Both the position numbers and the translations under genes were made by a program. 12,689 bases of DNA from Pseudomonadota bacterium. GTDB lineage: Bacteria; Pseudomonadota; Gammaproteobacteria; Acidiferrobacterales; Acidiferrobacteraceae. Below are positions 1 through 6,956 of this stretch, piece after piece. The notes under the pieces are model-generated. The model was not told the DNA's origin and made no database searches. It was given only the letters and a program-made list of their open reading frames with translations. The stretch lies in the NCBI GenBank assembly GCA_021795255.1, contig JAJYPQ010000073.1:1-12689 (forward strand), written 5' to 3'. Position 1 is the stretch's first letter. The number at the start of each line of letters is the position of its first letter.

Positions 1-1
1 T

Positions 2-436
2 CTAGATGGTCATCAGCGCGACGATCAGCAGGATGCCGGTATTCATCACCCCGAAACCGTCGGCCAGGACGCTACCCGCGCCGGAGACGTTCGTTTGCTG
101 CGCCTGGGACGAGGAAGAGGTGCCTCCCGAAAGGGTCAACCCGCCCGAGGCGATCGTGGTTACCTCCGGGCCGAAGATCCGCTGCAGCAGGGAGTAGCCG
201 ATGTCCTGGGGGGCGAGCGGGTAGAAGACCACGCCAAAGAGCGAGCCGGTGCCCGACCCGGGCGCGAGCGCCGGCATGGACAGGGAATTGCCGCCGCCGG
301 ACGCGGGAGCGTATGTCCCCGCCTGCGCCATCGGCGGCGGGGCCGGGGCGGCGCCGGCGAAGGCCAGAGTGGGCAGGGCGGAGCCGACCAGCAAGAGCAA
401 AGCCGCGGCCAGTGTCGTGACGGATCTGTGGGTCAT
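2..436 (-). CDS. DotA/TraY-like type IVB secretion inner-membrane protein, N-terminal part (short or truncated)
   Basis: The 144-residue product starts with a clear signal peptide: basic MTHR, a hydrophobic stretch to about residue 24, and a likely cleavage after AFA at 27. After a Gly/Ser/Ala-rich spacer it has VFYPLAPQDIGYSLLQRIFG (about 70-89) and, near the end, LADGFGVMNTGILLIVALM. This order (D-I-x-x-x-L-L-x-x-I-F-G, a spacer, then a G-x-x-N-x-x-I-L membrane segment) is the N-terminal signature I know from DotA/TraY, the polytopic protein of IncI conjugation and Dot/Icm systems. That family is usually 700 residues or more. Here the frame meets TAG at 2-4, exactly at the window edge, so the gene is truncated, disrupted, split, or cut by an assembly end. 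The start at 436 is supported by AGAGGAAG upstream and by a 4-base ATGA overlap with the preceding gene. Family assignment is moderately sure. Confidence 0.6.
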   Translation of the reverse strand: MTHRSVTTLAAALLLLVGSALPTLAFAGAAPAPPPMAQAGTYAPASGGGNSLSMPALAPGSGTGSLFGVVFYPLAPQDIGYSLLQRIFGPEVTTIASGGLTLSGGTSSSSQAQQTNVSGAGSVLADGFGVMNTGILLIVALMTI

Positions 437-702
437 TGCGTCTTCCTCTGAGCTTGAATGGGGGCGTCCAAAAGCTCGGCCGCCTGCCAGTCACGGGCGT
501 CCACGGCCGCGTCGAGCGCGGCATCGAGGTCACCGCCACCGACCTGGATGAGAAGATCCTCGGTCCGCTTGACTGCCTGAATGAAGGCCGCTTCCGTATC
601 TATCATCTTCACGGCCGACTGGACATGCCAGACTTCAACCTCAACACCGAACGTGCGTTGCACCCAGTCAACAATGATCGTGGCCACATCTGTCTGTTGC
701 AT
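433..702 (-). CDS. Hypothetical 89-residue protein between coupling protein and DotA/TraY-like gene
   Basis: I do not recognise this protein. It is soluble, mainly helical and acidic, with no signal peptide or membrane segment. The N-terminal part (residues 6-30) is hydrophobic and beta/alpha-like (ATIIVDWVQRTFGVEVEVW); the C-terminal half is Ala/Asp-rich helix (GGGDLDAALDAAVDARDWQAAELLDAP). Start 702 is well supported by GGAGGAG about 7 bases upstream. Its stop overlaps the ATG of the DotA/TraY-like gene (ATGA at 433-436), so the two are probably translationally coupled. A copy of the element-wide 22-base regulatory block lies 30 bases upstream of the start. By position it is likely an accessory conjugation factor, but the sequence does not say which. 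Confidence 0.7.
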   Translation of the reverse strand: MQQTDVATIIVDWVQRTFGVEVEVWHVQSAVKMIDTEAAFIQAVKRTEDLLIQVGGGDLDAALDAAVDARDWQAAELLDAPIQAQRKTQ

Positions 703-732
703 GAGGTCTCCTCCACTAGTAGGTCCCTATAC

Positions 733-753
733 CTATTGGGGCTCGGTGGAAAT
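733..753 (-). promoter_or_regulatory. Conserved promoter/operator-like block, copy A
   Basis: On the minus strand the block reads ATTTCC, AC, CGAGCCCC, then AATAG. It ends 30 bases before the start of the 89-residue gene and overlaps the TGA stop of the coupling-protein gene. It matches three other blocks (3063-3084, 6527-6548, 6963-6984), each directly upstream of a gene with a good ribosome binding site. A short dyad, TAGGT/ACCTA (720-724 and 731-735), lies just downstream. Its 3' end resembles a -10 hexamer, but no convincing -35 is visible, so an activator- or repressor-controlled promoter is inferred. Confidence 0.55.
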
Positions 754-2834
754 CACTCATCGCGCTCCTGTTCATCCTCATCCTCGGGCTCCTGCTCCGT
801 CTCCTGTCCCTGCCGTTTCGTCACCGTCGTGATTTGCGTTGGCTGCCCGGTAGGCGTGGCCGGCGACGCGTCGGTTACCAGCCCCAAGATTTTTGCCGCT
901 AATGCCGCCCCGGGCATCGCGGCGTCAAGGACATGCTCTAGCACGGCACCACTTACTTTCTCGGCCGGCGTTGGCGTTTCCTGCTCGGCCTGCTGGCCGG
1001 GGAGGACGGGCAAGTCGGGGTCCTGTGCCATGACGGTTACGGTTGTCGTCTGCTGCTCCTGCTCGGGCTTTTTCGATTTGTCCGTTTGCTCGCCCGTTTT
1101 GGCGAGCGCGCCCGCCAGCTGCGGGGCCACAATCGGAGGGTCGCGGCCCCACGCGGGGGGGTGGTAGCCGGGGGCGATCCAGCGCGCGTCGATGATGGCC
1201 TTACGCAGGTTCGTGCGGGGCACCAGAGGCCAACTCAGCAAAGCCGCTTCCCCTCCGGCCAGGAGAAGCGCGCGCGGGCCTTGGAGGCGGCCCCGGCGGT
1301 CTTTCTGCATGCCTAGCTCCTGCCCAAAAGTGCTTGGCATTAGAATTGGCTCCCGGACCCTTTGCCACGACGCATTGTGCTGGCCACCGGTATCACTATG
1401 GCTTTGCTGTGACACCTGATGCTGATATCGATCGACCTCCCGCTCACCCAATAATTTCGACGCCCATTCCTGGTCAGCGCCTGCGGTTAGTTTTCCGAGG
1501 ATTTTGATGTCGCACTGACCTTCCCATATCTGGGCTGTATCCCGGGAATAACGCTCACGCACGGCGGCCAGAGTTTGGAACCCGGTCACGATGCGCACGC
1601 CCTTACTCCGGAGCGTCGTCAACGCTGTTGTGATGCTGGGGATGAATCCCGCCACCGGAGTCTCATCGACACAGAGCCAGATCCTCCGAGCCTCTGGCGC
1701 CGCGTCGGGATAGCCGCCCACTTGCCGCACAACGCGCTCGATGATCGACGCGGCGTACCCCTGACTCATCCGCTCGCTCTGTTCGCCACGGAAACCTATA
1801 ACGACCGTGCTAGACGTTTTCCCTGACAACCAACCGCGCACACTCCAACCGGGGTTGGTCTTCATGTCGTTGGCGCTGACACCGAGGTGAATGATGTTCG
1901 TAAAAGCGCTCACGATTTGCGACAAAAAACCCATCGTTGTGCGGTTCGGCCCTTCCGCGTCCTCCCCGCCGAGCAACATTATGCAGATCGGCGCTTCTCG
2001 AAGGGTCAGCGCTTTTAGTCTCTCAAAATCGGCAAGCGCCGCCGCGCACTCGTAGGCCAGATGATCCAATCCCCACTTTTCCCCGAATCGCGTTTGGAGA
2101 TCAACAATCATCCCGGCGACCAACGCCCTTGACCCCTGTATCCACATCGGGTCCGACTTGGAGCCGCCAGGCGGCTCCTGGATAAGCGTTTCGGCCAACG
2201 CTTGCGCCTCCAGCTTCGTGCGGATGTCGCGCCCCAAAATCCAACGTGACGATCGCGAATCCGTGGGGGACAGTAGAGTAAAAGGCTCGGGCACTCGCTG
2301 CGTGAAATCGCCTTTTGAGTCGAAGATTAGGGTTTTGTCCCCGCGCGCAATCGCCTCCCGAATCCACGGCCAGAGAATCGTGGTTTTCCCGGCACCCGTA
2401 CCACCGATAACCATGAAATGGCTGGTTTCTTGCCTTTGACTGATCGGAATCTTGGGATGTATGTGAACGCCTCCCGCTTCGCCTTTGCCAGGGCGCAGCG
2501 CACGGGCCACCACGCGCGGATCTCTATGCAGAACGTACCCGCGGACGTGCCGTTCACCTTCTACAGTCAGCAGGTGCCACGCGCCGATCCCGGCGCCCAG
2601 GGCCGCCAAGGCGGCGCAGGCAGATGGGGCATAGCCCCACCATCCCCAGCGGGCAGGGACGAGGCCCCAGGCGCTTACGACCTGCCAGAGCACCAGCGGC
2701 GGGTAGGTATGGCCGGCCAGCCACCGCAGCGTTGCCTCGGCCCCGGCGATCCAACCGCCGATGGCAGCCAGGGCGGCGGTGACGACCGACAGCTCCGTCC
2801 TCATCCCATACGAATTTGGATCGTTGACTGGCAT
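753..2834 (-). CDS. Type IV coupling protein (VirD4/TrwB/TraD family ATPase)
   Basis: This 693-residue protein is the inner-membrane ATPase that docks the relaxase-DNA complex onto the secretion channel. Two hydrophobic N-terminal segments (about 14-31 and 70-90) are the expected membrane anchor. Walker A is GGTGAGKTT at 144-152, followed by IFDSKGD (170-176), the strand-2 motif of TrwB-like proteins. Walker B is IWLCVDE at 385-391. GFRGEQSERMSQG (348-360) and FQTLAAVRERYS (419-430) fit the conserved core. The C-terminal 140 residues are low-complexity and very acidic (ending in EDEDEQERDE), a tail often used to contact relaxosome proteins. At 693 residues it is longer than TrwB (about 507), mostly through this tail. 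Start 2834 has AATAGGAGGA upstream and lies 9 bases after the 64-residue gene, so these are co-transcribed. Family assignment is secure. Confidence 0.93.
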   Translation of the reverse strand: MPVNDPNSYGMRTELSVVTAALAAIGGWIAGAEATLRWLAGHTYPPLVLWQVVSAWGLVPARWGWWGYAPSACAALAALGAGIGAWHLLTVEGERHVRGYVLHRDPRVVARALRPGKGEAGGVHIHPKIPISQRQETSHFMVIGGTGAGKTTILWPWIREAIARGDKTLIFDSKGDFTQRVPEPFTLLSPTDSRSSRWILGRDIRTKLEAQALAETLIQEPPGGSKSDPMWIQGSRALVAGMIVDLQTRFGEKWGLDHLAYECAAALADFERLKALTLREAPICIMLLGGEDAEGPNRTTMGFLSQIVSAFTNIIHLGVSANDMKTNPGWSVRGWLSGKTSSTVVIGFRGEQSERMSQGYAASIIERVVRQVGGYPDAAPEARRIWLCVDETPVAGFIPSITTALTTLRSKGVRIVTGFQTLAAVRERYSRDTAQIWEGQCDIKILGKLTAGADQEWASKLLGEREVDRYQHQVSQQSHSDTGGQHNASWQRVREPILMPSTFGQELGMQKDRRGRLQGPRALLLAGGEAALLSWPLVPRTNLRKAIIDARWIAPGYHPPAWGRDPPIVAPQLAGALAKTGEQTDKSKKPEQEQQTTTVTVMAQDPDLPVLPGQQAEQETPTPAEKVSGAVLEHVLDAAMPGAALAAKILGLVTDASPATPTGQPTQITTVTKRQGQETEQEPEDEDEQERDE

Positions 2835-2843
2835 AAGATCCTC

Positions 2844-3038
2844 CTATTGAATCGTGCGTTTTTGGTCGTCTTCCCAGGCAGCTTGTAGATCGGCCTGATT
2901 CAACTCGACGACTCGCTTAACGCCGCCCGGGGCGGCACCGCAGGCGACCTCGACGGCCTGCAGGAAGATTTCCCAACTGTGCCAGCCGCAAAGCTTGAAC
3001 AGTTCGCGGACCTCTTCAGTGTCATATCTGGATGCCAT
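2844..3038 (-). CDS. Small hypothetical protein (64 aa) upstream of coupling protein
   Basis: I do not recognise this protein. It is a 64-residue soluble protein of two or three predicted helices with two cysteines (CGWHSWEIFLQAVEVACG), an acidic middle (VVELNQADLQAAWEDD) and no membrane segment. The start is convincing: AATAGGAGGA lies just upstream, and the 11 bases AATAGGAGGAT recur exactly before the coupling-protein gene. Its TAG stop is 9 bases before the coupling-protein ATG, so it is probably the first gene of a two-gene unit. Copy B of the regulatory block ends 24 bases upstream of the start, and a 10-base perfect dyad separates it from the relaxase stop. An accessory role beside the coupling protein is inferred from position only. 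Confidence 0.7.
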   Translation of the reverse strand: MASRYDTEEVRELFKLCGWHSWEIFLQAVEVACGAAPGGVKRVVELNQADLQAAWEDDQKRTIQ

Positions 3039-3045
3039 ACATCCT

Positions 3046-3070
3046 CCTATTTTTGGTTCCCACTAATAGG
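3046..3070 (-). promoter_or_regulatory. Leader hairpin touching the ribosome binding site of the 64-aa gene
   Basis: In the minus-strand RNA CCUAUU (3065-3070) can pair perfectly with AAUAGG (3046-3051) across a 13-base loop. The AGG end of the second arm is the beginning of the AGGAGG ribosome binding site. The first arm is the end of the conserved regulatory block. This matches the stronger hairpin before the relaxase gene and may lower translation. With a 6-base stem it is a weaker case. Confidence 0.35.
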
Positions 3071-3084
3071 GGCTCGCCGGAAAT
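3063..3084 (-). promoter_or_regulatory. Conserved promoter/operator-like block, copy B
   Basis: The minus strand reads ATTTCC, GG, CGAGCCCC, then TATTAG, ending 24 bases before the ATG of the 64-residue gene. Upstream of it is the 10-base dyad at 3085-3110 that closes the relaxase gene, so this block probably starts a new transcript for the 64-residue and coupling-protein genes. The GG pair at the variable position matches copy D; copies A and C have AC. Confidence 0.55.
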
Positions 3085-3110
3085 TGATCTCCCCGATGCT
3101 GGGGAGATCA
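3085..3110. terminator. Perfect 10-base inverted repeat after the relaxase gene
   Basis: TGATCTCCCC (3085-3094) and GGGGAGATCA (3101-3110) form a perfect stem around a 6-base loop, 6 bases beyond the relaxase stop codon. On the minus strand the stem is followed only by a weak AATTT, so intrinsic termination would be partial. It could instead be an operator, because it directly abuts regulatory block B. Confidence 0.5.
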
Positions 3111-3116
3111 AACCGC

Positions 3117-6100
3117 TCACATCTCCAACTCAACGTCCTGCCCGTGCTGGCGTTGTGCCCGTGCCGGTTCCTGCCGCTCCTGCTCAAGTTTTGGCGCGAG
3201 AGCCCTCAGCTTATCCATCTCGGCGGGGGTGAGGGCTGACAGCACACCCTCTTCTTCCCAACGATCCAGCCAGCCCAGGTCGGGATCGCCGGCACGGGCA
3301 CGGGCCAAGCGCGCGGCCCGTGCCATCGCCTCGAGTTCTGCCTCCTCTTCCCCGTCGCCGCCGGTTTCCCACTCCGCCTCGGCGGCGGCCTGGGCGTCAT
3401 CGCGCGCAGCCCAGATTTTCTCACCAGCCGAGCGGACCACAGGGTCGGGATGGGACCGTAGGGCCTCTAACAACCGATCATCTTCCCGCCACTGCGCCAT
3501 CTCTCGCTCATCTAAGGCTTTCAACAAAGCCTCTTCTTGTGCCTCAATGACCTCGGCGCGAACGCCCTCCCGGGCGGCGGCGAGCGGCGCTTGGTCCTTG
3601 GCCTGAGCGGCCTTCTCGGTGGCGTCCTTGGCCGTTTCGCGTTCGGCGACACGCGCCCATGACTGCTGCAATTTTTTGATGTTGTCAGTGAAGATGCGAA
3701 GGGCGAACCGCTCCCGCGTGCAGGACACGTAAGCCAATGCGGCCGTCGCCATCTTTGAGGCCATGCCCGCGACGAATGCGCGATCGATAGTGCGCCCTTG
3801 GGATCTGTGGACCGTGACGGCCCAGCCGTGATCGACGGCATGCATGTCGGTCGCCGCAAGCTCTACCTCTTTGCCGTTGTCTTTCCTGATTCGGACTTTT
3901 CCGGCATCGACCGAGACCACGGTCCCGGTCTCGTTATTTTGATAGCCGTCGTTTCGTCGGTTCTCTGTGAAAACGACGCGGTCACCGACGTCAAGGGCGA
4001 GATCCCGCTTGGTATAGAGCCCGACTTCTTTGGGGTTCAGGTCGCGCGGACGGAATGTCTTCTCCTCGCCGTCGCGGTTGCGTGCCGTCACGATGTTGCG
4101 CGTGGGGTCGGATGCCGTGATCGTCCAATCGACGACCCGCTTACTCCGCCCGCGCCCTTCGGGCACGCGCAAGATCATGTCTGGTTTGTAGTTGATAGCC
4201 TCGCGTAATTGCGCTTTCGTGCATTGCGATTTGTCCAGTGCCGTGACTGTCACGGATACAACATCGGCACCTTCCGGAACCTGCTCTTGCAATCCGGCCT
4301 TAACCTTCTCGTTGATAGCCCTCCGCATTTCGTTTGTGGCCGCCAGCACCAGCGTTTTGGCGCGCTCATCTTGCGACAATTGGAGATACGCTTGAGCGGT
4401 CTCACGCGCGATGGCCTGCACGCGGACGGGCTGCGGCGCCAAAACCTTAGTCTCGAAACCAAGCTGCGTCCTGGCATGTTTATCAAGCCACGCTCGAACG
4501 GTGGGAAAATCCTTTCCGGTCAGCGCCGGTAGGTCCTTGTTGTCTGTCCTAAGGCTTTTCACAAGGTCCAACATGCCGCGCGTCGCTTTGGGCGTAGGCC
4601 CGTCCAGCACCTTGGCGTCCGCCTTCGACGACTGTGCCGCCTCATAGTCGGCGTCGGCGACCTTGACGGCCGTCATGTAGGGTTCGGCGAGCACGACCGC
4701 CTCTTTGTTGCGACCGTCCGCAAATGCCTGGGCGACGGCGAGTAGGCCTGCGTCCTTCTGCCGGTTGATCTCCGTGATCTCCGAAAACCCGATGACGCCC
4801 TCGCGCATCATCTGCGCGAACGGGCTCCCGGCCTCGACGGCGGCAAGCTGGAGGGGGTCGCCGATGAACACCACACGATCCTGCGGACGAACCTTCTGTA
4901 GGAAGGCTTCCATGTCTCTCGAAGAAACCATCCCGGCTTCGTCCATGAGGATGAGCCTTGGCGTGTCGTCCTTTTCCTCGCGCATACAAAAGCTGGCGAG
5001 CGTTCGCGCATCATCGGGAGAGGCATCCGCTGTGCCGTCCACCGCGGTCTGACTGGGGCCGGTCCCGATGACGTGGAACCCGCGCGCCTTAGCCTCGTCG
5101 GCGAGGGCCGCCAGCGCGGTCGATTTCCCGGCACCGGCCGCGCCTCGGATGCCCCAGAACTGGTCGGGGGTCGTAAGGGCATCGGCGACGGCTTGACGCT
5201 GGCCGGCACTGAACTGGAATCCGTTGATGGCCTCCCGCGCGGCGACACGCGCCAGGGCGCCAGCCTCATCCGTGAGGGGCGCTTGGGTGCCGCGACCGGC
5301 GGCGACGGTAGCCAAGATCGAGGCCTCGCGTTCCAAGGTCTCCTTGGTCACCAACCGCCCAGCCCCAGCATCAATAAGAAGCCCATCGGTTCGTGCTTGC
5401 TCGATCTCTTTATCGATGAGATCAACCGTCACACCCGCATGCATGCCATGAAGAAGGGCATGCAGCTTCGCGGACTGAGTATTGATTACAGACTGCCGTT
5501 CGCTCAGATGGTCGGTGGCATGCGCCAGGGCCTCGGCGACGTCGGCCGCCGGTAGAGGCTCTTGGGGCGGCACCGGATCGGGCACATTGAGACGGATGGC
5601 CCGGCCAAGCGCCCGCCATGTCCACCGCTGCTCATCCTGAGTCGCCTGTTTTTTGGATTCGCGGGTGGCGAGGTTGCTGGCGGATCGCTGGGCGCCCGTC
5701 GAGTTCTCGCGAGATAGATTTTTGCTCAGGAGGTCGGCGTCGATTTGCTGGCGCCGGGGGCTGCCCGCTTCGATTTGCTCATCTGACACACCGGCCAGTT
5801 CGAAGCCCTCTTCGGTTTTGCGCAGAGCAAGCCCCAATTGCCGCAACTCCTGGGCAAGGTCGGCGCGGTATCCAGCGCCGTGCAGTTTCACCCCGTCCTC
5901 CCCGAACTGCAGGTCAATGGCTCGAAGCTCACCGTTCCGACCTCGCGTCAGGTTGAGCCCCGCGGCATGCGTGTGGATCTGTGGGGCCACCTTACCATCG
6001 ACCGGGCGCGCGTCCTCATGGCGAAAGGCGGCCCAAGCCATCGACCCGGTCCTAACCGCCTCCTTACCCCCCTGGCCGTACCGTGCACAGACCACTTCTT

Positions 6101-6503
6101 TCTCGATGCGCGCCATCGCCTTGGCCACGCACCGGTCGTGGGCGGCGAGGATCGCGTCGCGCATTTCCGGGGTGGCCTGGCAGAGCGCGTACTCTGAAAC
6201 GCTTTTGGGGGCGCTGAAGGTCAAGTCGACGGCCATGCGCCGATCCCCATCTTTCTCGACACCATCAGTACCGAAGCGCGTGCCGTCAGGGAGACGGCCT
6301 TCCAAGAGCCCCTGAAAGACCTTGGCATTGACGCGACCCTGTAGACCTAGCTCGGCGGCCAGGGTGCCGCCCCAGGCCGACGGGGCGCCCCGGCCCGCGT
6401 AGTAGCCGCGTTCCTGGTTCTGGCCTTTGACCAACTCGCGGCCCTCCAAGTAATCGACGATCCCGCGGGCGCTCGATCCGCTTAACGATTTCAGACTCAA
6501 CAT
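3117..6503 (-). CDS. MobF-family conjugative relaxase-helicase (TrwC/TraI type)
   Basis: This 1128-residue protein should nick oriT, stay covalently bound to the 5' end and unwind the strand for transfer. The relaxase domain (about 1-300) has candidate catalytic tyrosines at Y18 and at Y34/Y35, the family motif VDLTFSAPKSVS, and the metal-binding histidine triad FRHE (H162) and HTH (H177, H179). The helicase part is RecD/TraI-like: Walker A GAAGAGKS 454-461, DEAG 521-524, GDPLQ 548-552, and VHRSQGRT near H899 followed by AYVSCTRER. The C-terminal 200 residues are Ala/Glu-rich and probably coiled. The length lies between TrwC (966) and F TraI (1756). The frame is open upstream to 6749, but start 6503 is chosen because MLSLKSLSG aligns with the relaxase N-terminus and ATTAGGAGC is a good ribosome binding site. 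Control is likely through regulatory block C and a leader hairpin. Confidence 0.94.
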   Translation of the reverse strand: MLSLKSLSGSSARGIVDYLEGRELVKGQNQERGYYAGRGAPSAWGGTLAAELGLQGRVNAKVFQGLLEGRLPDGTRFGTDGVEKDGDRRMAVDLTFSAPKSVSEYALCQATPEMRDAILAAHDRCVAKAMARIEKEVVCARYGQGGKEAVRTGSMAWAAFRHEDARPVDGKVAPQIHTHAAGLNLTRGRNGELRAIDLQFGEDGVKLHGAGYRADLAQELRQLGLALRKTEEGFELAGVSDEQIEAGSPRRQQIDADLLSKNLSRENSTGAQRSASNLATRESKKQATQDEQRWTWRALGRAIRLNVPDPVPPQEPLPAADVAEALAHATDHLSERQSVINTQSAKLHALLHGMHAGVTVDLIDKEIEQARTDGLLIDAGAGRLVTKETLEREASILATVAAGRGTQAPLTDEAGALARVAAREAINGFQFSAGQRQAVADALTTPDQFWGIRGAAGAGKSTALAALADEAKARGFHVIGTGPSQTAVDGTADASPDDARTLASFCMREEKDDTPRLILMDEAGMVSSRDMEAFLQKVRPQDRVVFIGDPLQLAAVEAGSPFAQMMREGVIGFSEITEINRQKDAGLLAVAQAFADGRNKEAVVLAEPYMTAVKVADADYEAAQSSKADAKVLDGPTPKATRGMLDLVKSLRTDNKDLPALTGKDFPTVRAWLDKHARTQLGFETKVLAPQPVRVQAIARETAQAYLQLSQDERAKTLVLAATNEMRRAINEKVKAGLQEQVPEGADVVSVTVTALDKSQCTKAQLREAINYKPDMILRVPEGRGRSKRVVDWTITASDPTRNIVTARNRDGEEKTFRPRDLNPKEVGLYTKRDLALDVGDRVVFTENRRNDGYQNNETGTVVSVDAGKVRIRKDNGKEVELAATDMHAVDHGWAVTVHRSQGRTIDRAFVAGMASKMATAALAYVSCTRERFALRIFTDNIKKLQQSWARVAERETAKDATEKAAQAKDQAPLAAAREGVRAEVIEAQEEALLKALDEREMAQWREDDRLLEALRSHPDPVVRSAGEKIWAARDDAQAAAEAEWETGGDGEEEAELEAMARAARLARARAGDPDLGWLDRWEEEGVLSALTPAEMDKLRALAPKLEQERQEPARAQRQHGQDVELEM

Positions 6504-6512
6504 GCGATTGCT

Positions 6513-6534
6513 CCTAATGGAACCTACCATTAGG
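6513..6534 (-). promoter_or_regulatory. Leader hairpin covering the relaxase ribosome binding site
   Basis: CCTAATGG (6513-6520) and CCATTAGG (6527-6534) form a perfect 8-base stem with a 6-base loop. In the minus-strand RNA the second arm ends in the AGG of the AGGAG ribosome binding site for the relaxase start at 6503, and pairing can extend past one mismatch to 10 of 11 positions. Folding would hide the site, so relaxase translation may be held low. The stem also overlaps regulatory block C and could be a DNA operator instead. Confidence 0.45.
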
Positions 6535-6548
6535 GGCTCGGTGGAAAT
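6527..6548 (-). promoter_or_regulatory. Conserved promoter/operator-like block, copy C (relaxase)
   Basis: The minus strand reads ATTTCC, AC, CGAGCCCC, then TAATGG, ending 24 bases before the relaxase ATG at 6503. It shares the core CGAGCCCC and flanking ATTTCC with copies A, B and D. It forms the oriT-side boundary of the transfer operon and faces copy D across the intergenic region. Confidence 0.55.
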
Positions 6549-6561
6549 CGCGCCGGCGCAT

Positions 6562-6600
6562 TGGCCAGATTCTGGCCAAAATCTGGCCAGTCTCTGGCCA
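6562..6600. repeat. Four TGGCCA boxes at exact 11-base spacing
   Basis: Palindromic TGGCCA occurs at 6562-6567, 6573-6578, 6584-6589 and 6595-6600, so each starts 11 bases after the last; the last three are also preceded by TC or CT. Spacing of about one helical turn puts all boxes on one DNA face, as expected of a cooperative binding array for a relaxosome accessory protein. More GGCC-containing sites follow at 6711-6717 and within the dyad 6729-6747. Confidence 0.7.
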
Positions 6601-6647
6601 CAACGTTGCGTCCGGCCGGAGAGGAAACCATCTGGCGTTCCGGTATG

Positions 6648-6668
6648 CCGGGCCTTTTCCAGGCCCGG
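6648..6668. repeat. Inverted repeat in the oriT region
   Basis: CCGGGCC (6648-6654) pairs perfectly with GGCCCGG (6662-6668) across a 7-base loop and is followed by AAAACC on the plus strand. It lacks a T-run, so it is more likely an oriT structural element than a terminator. Confidence 0.45.
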
Positions 6669-6728
6669 AAAACCAAAACCACGACCACGTGAAAACGGTA
6701 ATTCAGGGGCGGCCAGTGCCGCTCCTGG

Positions 6729-6747
6729 GTCTGGCCCACGGCCAGAC
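6729..6747. repeat. Perfect 8-base inverted repeat in the oriT region
   Basis: GTCTGGCC (6729-6736) and GGCCAGAC (6740-6747) flank a 3-base centre, 34 bases left of the proposed nick. The half-sites contain TGGCC, the same core as the 11-base-spaced boxes, so one accessory protein may bind both. Confidence 0.5.
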
Positions 6748-6765
6748 ACCGGCCCATCCCGCCAG

Positions 6766-6803
6766 GGTGCGACGGTGTGTCATAGCCCACCTGGAAGGTG
6801 GGC
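6766..6803 (+). other. Candidate relaxase nick site (R388-like) with downstream dyad
   Basis: The plus strand has GGTGCG (6766-6771), ten bases ending in TGTC, then ATAGCCCA (6782-6789). As I recall it, R388 nic has GGTGCG, eight bases ending in GTCT, the nick, then ATAGCCCA. The cut would fall between 6781 and 6782. A weak hairpin (CCC/GGG around GCCA, 6758-6767) sits 5' of it, like the R388 IR2, and a perfect GCCCACC/GGTGGGC dyad (6785-6791, 6797-6803) follows. A plus-strand nick would send the stb-like operon first and the relaxase genes last, the usual polarity. The R388 comparison is from memory. Confidence 0.5.
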
Positions 6804-6956
6804 GTCCAAACTCGCGTGCAACAAGCGCGGAGAAGGTCAAAACAGCATCAAATACGGGCGTAGAAAGGTCGAATAATCGACTTGTATTCTGGAATTTATG
6901 CAGTATGTTCTCTGCCTAAGCGGGGCTGGGCGGATTTGACACCACACAAAGCCAAG

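Noticed and set aside
436..1167. Long plus-strand open frame (243 codons) opposite the coupling protein
   Set aside because: It is a shadow of the GC-rich coupling-protein gene, rich in Ser and Cys, with no ribosome binding site or motif.
6504..6749. Extended relaxase start giving 82 extra residues
   Set aside because: The extension runs through the regulatory block and oriT repeats; the conserved relaxase N-terminus and a good ribosome binding site point to 6503.
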